NCBI GenBank assembly: GCA_023432845.1
Contig: JAEZEY010000097.1
Span: forward strand, 1-6,213
Length of the DNA stretch: 6,213 nt
Reading direction: 5' to 3'
Source of the DNA: Pseudomonadota bacterium
Lineage (GTDB): Bacteria; Pseudomonadota; Alphaproteobacteria; Rhizobiales; Xanthobacteraceae
Shown: positions 5,255 to 6,213 of the stretch, one piece after another
How positions within the stretch are numbered: position 1 is the first letter of the stretch
Layout: the number at the start of each line of letters is the position of its first letter
The notes under the pieces: generated by a model
The model's input: the letters and a program-made list of their open reading frames with translations, nothing else
Told to the model about the DNA's origin: nothing
The model's database searches: none
Position numbers and translations under genes: made by a program

Positions 5255-6148
5255 ATGGCTGCCCAATCCTACGACAAGCTCGACGGCGTCATCTGGTATG
5301 ACGGCAAGCTCGTTCCGTGGGCGGAAGCAAACGTGCACGTGCTAAGCCACGCCCTCCACTACGCCAGCGCGGTGTTCGAGGGCGAGCGCGCTTATGGCGG
5401 GCGCATCTTCAAGTCGACCGAACACTCCGAACGACTGAAGCGCTCGGCGCAGGTGCTCGATTTCGAGATTCCATGGTCGGTCGCCGAGATCGATGCCGCC
5501 AAGCAGATGGTCGTCGACAAGAACGGCAAGAAGGACGCGTATGTCCGTCCGATCGCCTGGCGCGGTTCAGAGATGATGGGCGTGTCGGCGCAGGCGAACA
5601 CCATCCACCTCGCCATCGCCTCGTGGGAATGGCCGAGCTACTTCGATCCGGAGCAGCGGCTCAAAGGCATCCGCCTCGATCTAGCCGACTACCGCCGGCC
5701 CGATCCGAAGACCGCGCCGTCGCTGGCCAAGGCCGCCGGCCTGTACATGATCTGCACCATCTCCAAGCACAAGGCTGAGCGCAAAGGCTATGCCGACGCG
5801 ATGATGCTGGATTGGCAGGGCCGCGTTGCCGAATGCACCGGCGCCAACATCTTCTTCGTCCAGGACGGCAAGATCCATACCCCGATCGCCGACTGCTTCC
5901 TGGCCGGCATCACGCGCTCGACCGTGATCGAACTCGCCAAGAAGCGCGGCTTCGAGGTGATCGAACGGCGCATCATGCCAGAAGAGCTGTCGAGCTTCTC
6001 GGAATGCTTCATCACCGGCTCGGCCGCGGAAGTGACCGCGGTGGCGGAAATCGACAAGTGGAACTTCAATCCGGGCGGCATCACCAAGACGCTGATGGAA
6101 GACTACACCGCAGCGGTGACGGCACCGGGCAAGGCGGCGGCGGCGTGA
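5255..6148 (+). CDS. ilvE: Branched-chain amino acid aminotransferase
   Basis: A cytoplasmic PLP enzyme that exchanges the amino group between glutamate and the 2-oxo acids of leucine, isoleucine and valine, the last step of their synthesis and the first of their breakdown. The 297 residues form a fold-type IV aminotransferase. N-terminal domain: VHVLSHALHYASAVFEGERA (27-46). The PLP-binding lysine is probably K159 in APSLAKAAGLY, matching TAAKAGGNY of E. coli IlvE. The glutamate contacting the pyridine nitrogen is probably E193 in AECTGANIFFV. The phosphate/substrate loop regions are LAGITRSTVIELA (216-228) and ITGSAAEVTAV (253-263). Length is close to the usual 300-310. The start is set by the strong ribosome binding site at 5245-5252; TGA is at 6146-6148. 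It is divergent from the marR-regulator-kinase operon and may share its control region. The BCAT-like subfamily is firm, but exact substrate preference cannot be read from sequence. Confidence 0.95.
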   Translation: MAAQSYDKLDGVIWYDGKLVPWAEANVHVLSHALHYASAVFEGERAYGGRIFKSTEHSERLKRSAQVLDFEIPWSVAEIDAAKQMVVDKNGKKDAYVRPIAWRGSEMMGVSAQANTIHLAIASWEWPSYFDPEQRLKGIRLDLADYRRPDPKTAPSLAKAAGLYMICTISKHKAERKGYADAMMLDWQGRVAECTGANIFFVQDGKIHTPIADCFLAGITRSTVIELAKKRGFEVIERRIMPEELSSFSECFITGSAAEVTAVAEIDKWNFNPGGITKTLMEDYTAAVTAPGKAAAA

Positions 6149-6213
6149 GCCCGGAAATATCGACAGAGATTGGAACGGGGGCCGCGCCGGGGGGGGGTTT
6201 GTTTTTGGTTATT
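6149..6213. other. Short 3' tail after ilvE with G9 run and T-rich end
   Basis: No gene is visible. A run of nine G (6189-6197) is followed by TTT-G-TTTTT-GG-TT-ATT up to the window end. The G run has no matching C run, so no convincing intrinsic terminator stem forms despite the T-rich end. The composition differs sharply from the rest of the window. Confidence 0.5.

Noticed and set aside
1..6213. CRISPR array, prophage, insertion sequence, toxin-antitoxin or defence genes
   Set aside because: No regularly spaced direct repeats, transposase, integrase or phage-type products are visible on either strand.

Overview
The window is high-GC chromosomal DNA whose protein sequences (YbjN, ProC, OmpR/EnvZ-type pair, MarR, class IV aminotransferase) look most like Rhizobiales of the Bradyrhizobium / Rhodopseudomonas / Xanthobacteraceae type. 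Two kinds of short palindromic intergenic repeats support this: one with arms of the type GTCATTCCGGG, the other of the type CGCATCATCCCGAAAA. The assignment comes from recalled family resemblance, not from a database search.

Layout: (1) 1-374, the C-terminal part of a YbjN-domain protein, cut by the window edge. (2) 377-482, a large imperfect palindromic repeat that ends two bases before the first possible start of the next gene. (3) 485-1378, proC, the last enzyme of proline biosynthesis. (4) 1380-1428, a second, different palindromic repeat. (5) 1503-2228, a TetR-like protein with an atypical helix-turn-helix. (6) 2238-4982 on the minus strand, a three-gene operon read as MarR-type regulator, OmpR-type response regulator, EnvZ-type histidine kinase. 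The regulator and kinase genes overlap by ATGA. The TetR-like gene and the kinase gene converge with only 9 bases between their stop codons. (7) 4983-5254, a divergent regulatory region. (8) 5255-6148, ilvE, the branched-chain amino acid aminotransferase. (9) 6149-6213, a short tail with an odd G9/T-rich end.

Functional picture: two amino acid enzymes (ProC, IlvE) flank a compact signal-transduction operon. MarR plus OmpR-type regulator recalls the petP-petR pair described upstream of the cytochrome bc1 genes in Rhodobacter capsulatus, here followed by a cognate membrane kinase. The most informative non-coding signal is in the marR-ilvE divergent region. A perfect 7-bp inverted repeat is centred on the marR start codon and a second palindrome lies about two helical turns away. 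Together they overlap a plausible ilvE promoter, so one regulator bound there could control both directions.

I see no CRISPR array, tRNA, rRNA, prophage or insertion sequence. I do not see evidence for a wholly new system: this is mostly ordinary core-genome sequence with a few regulatory and repeat features worth checking.
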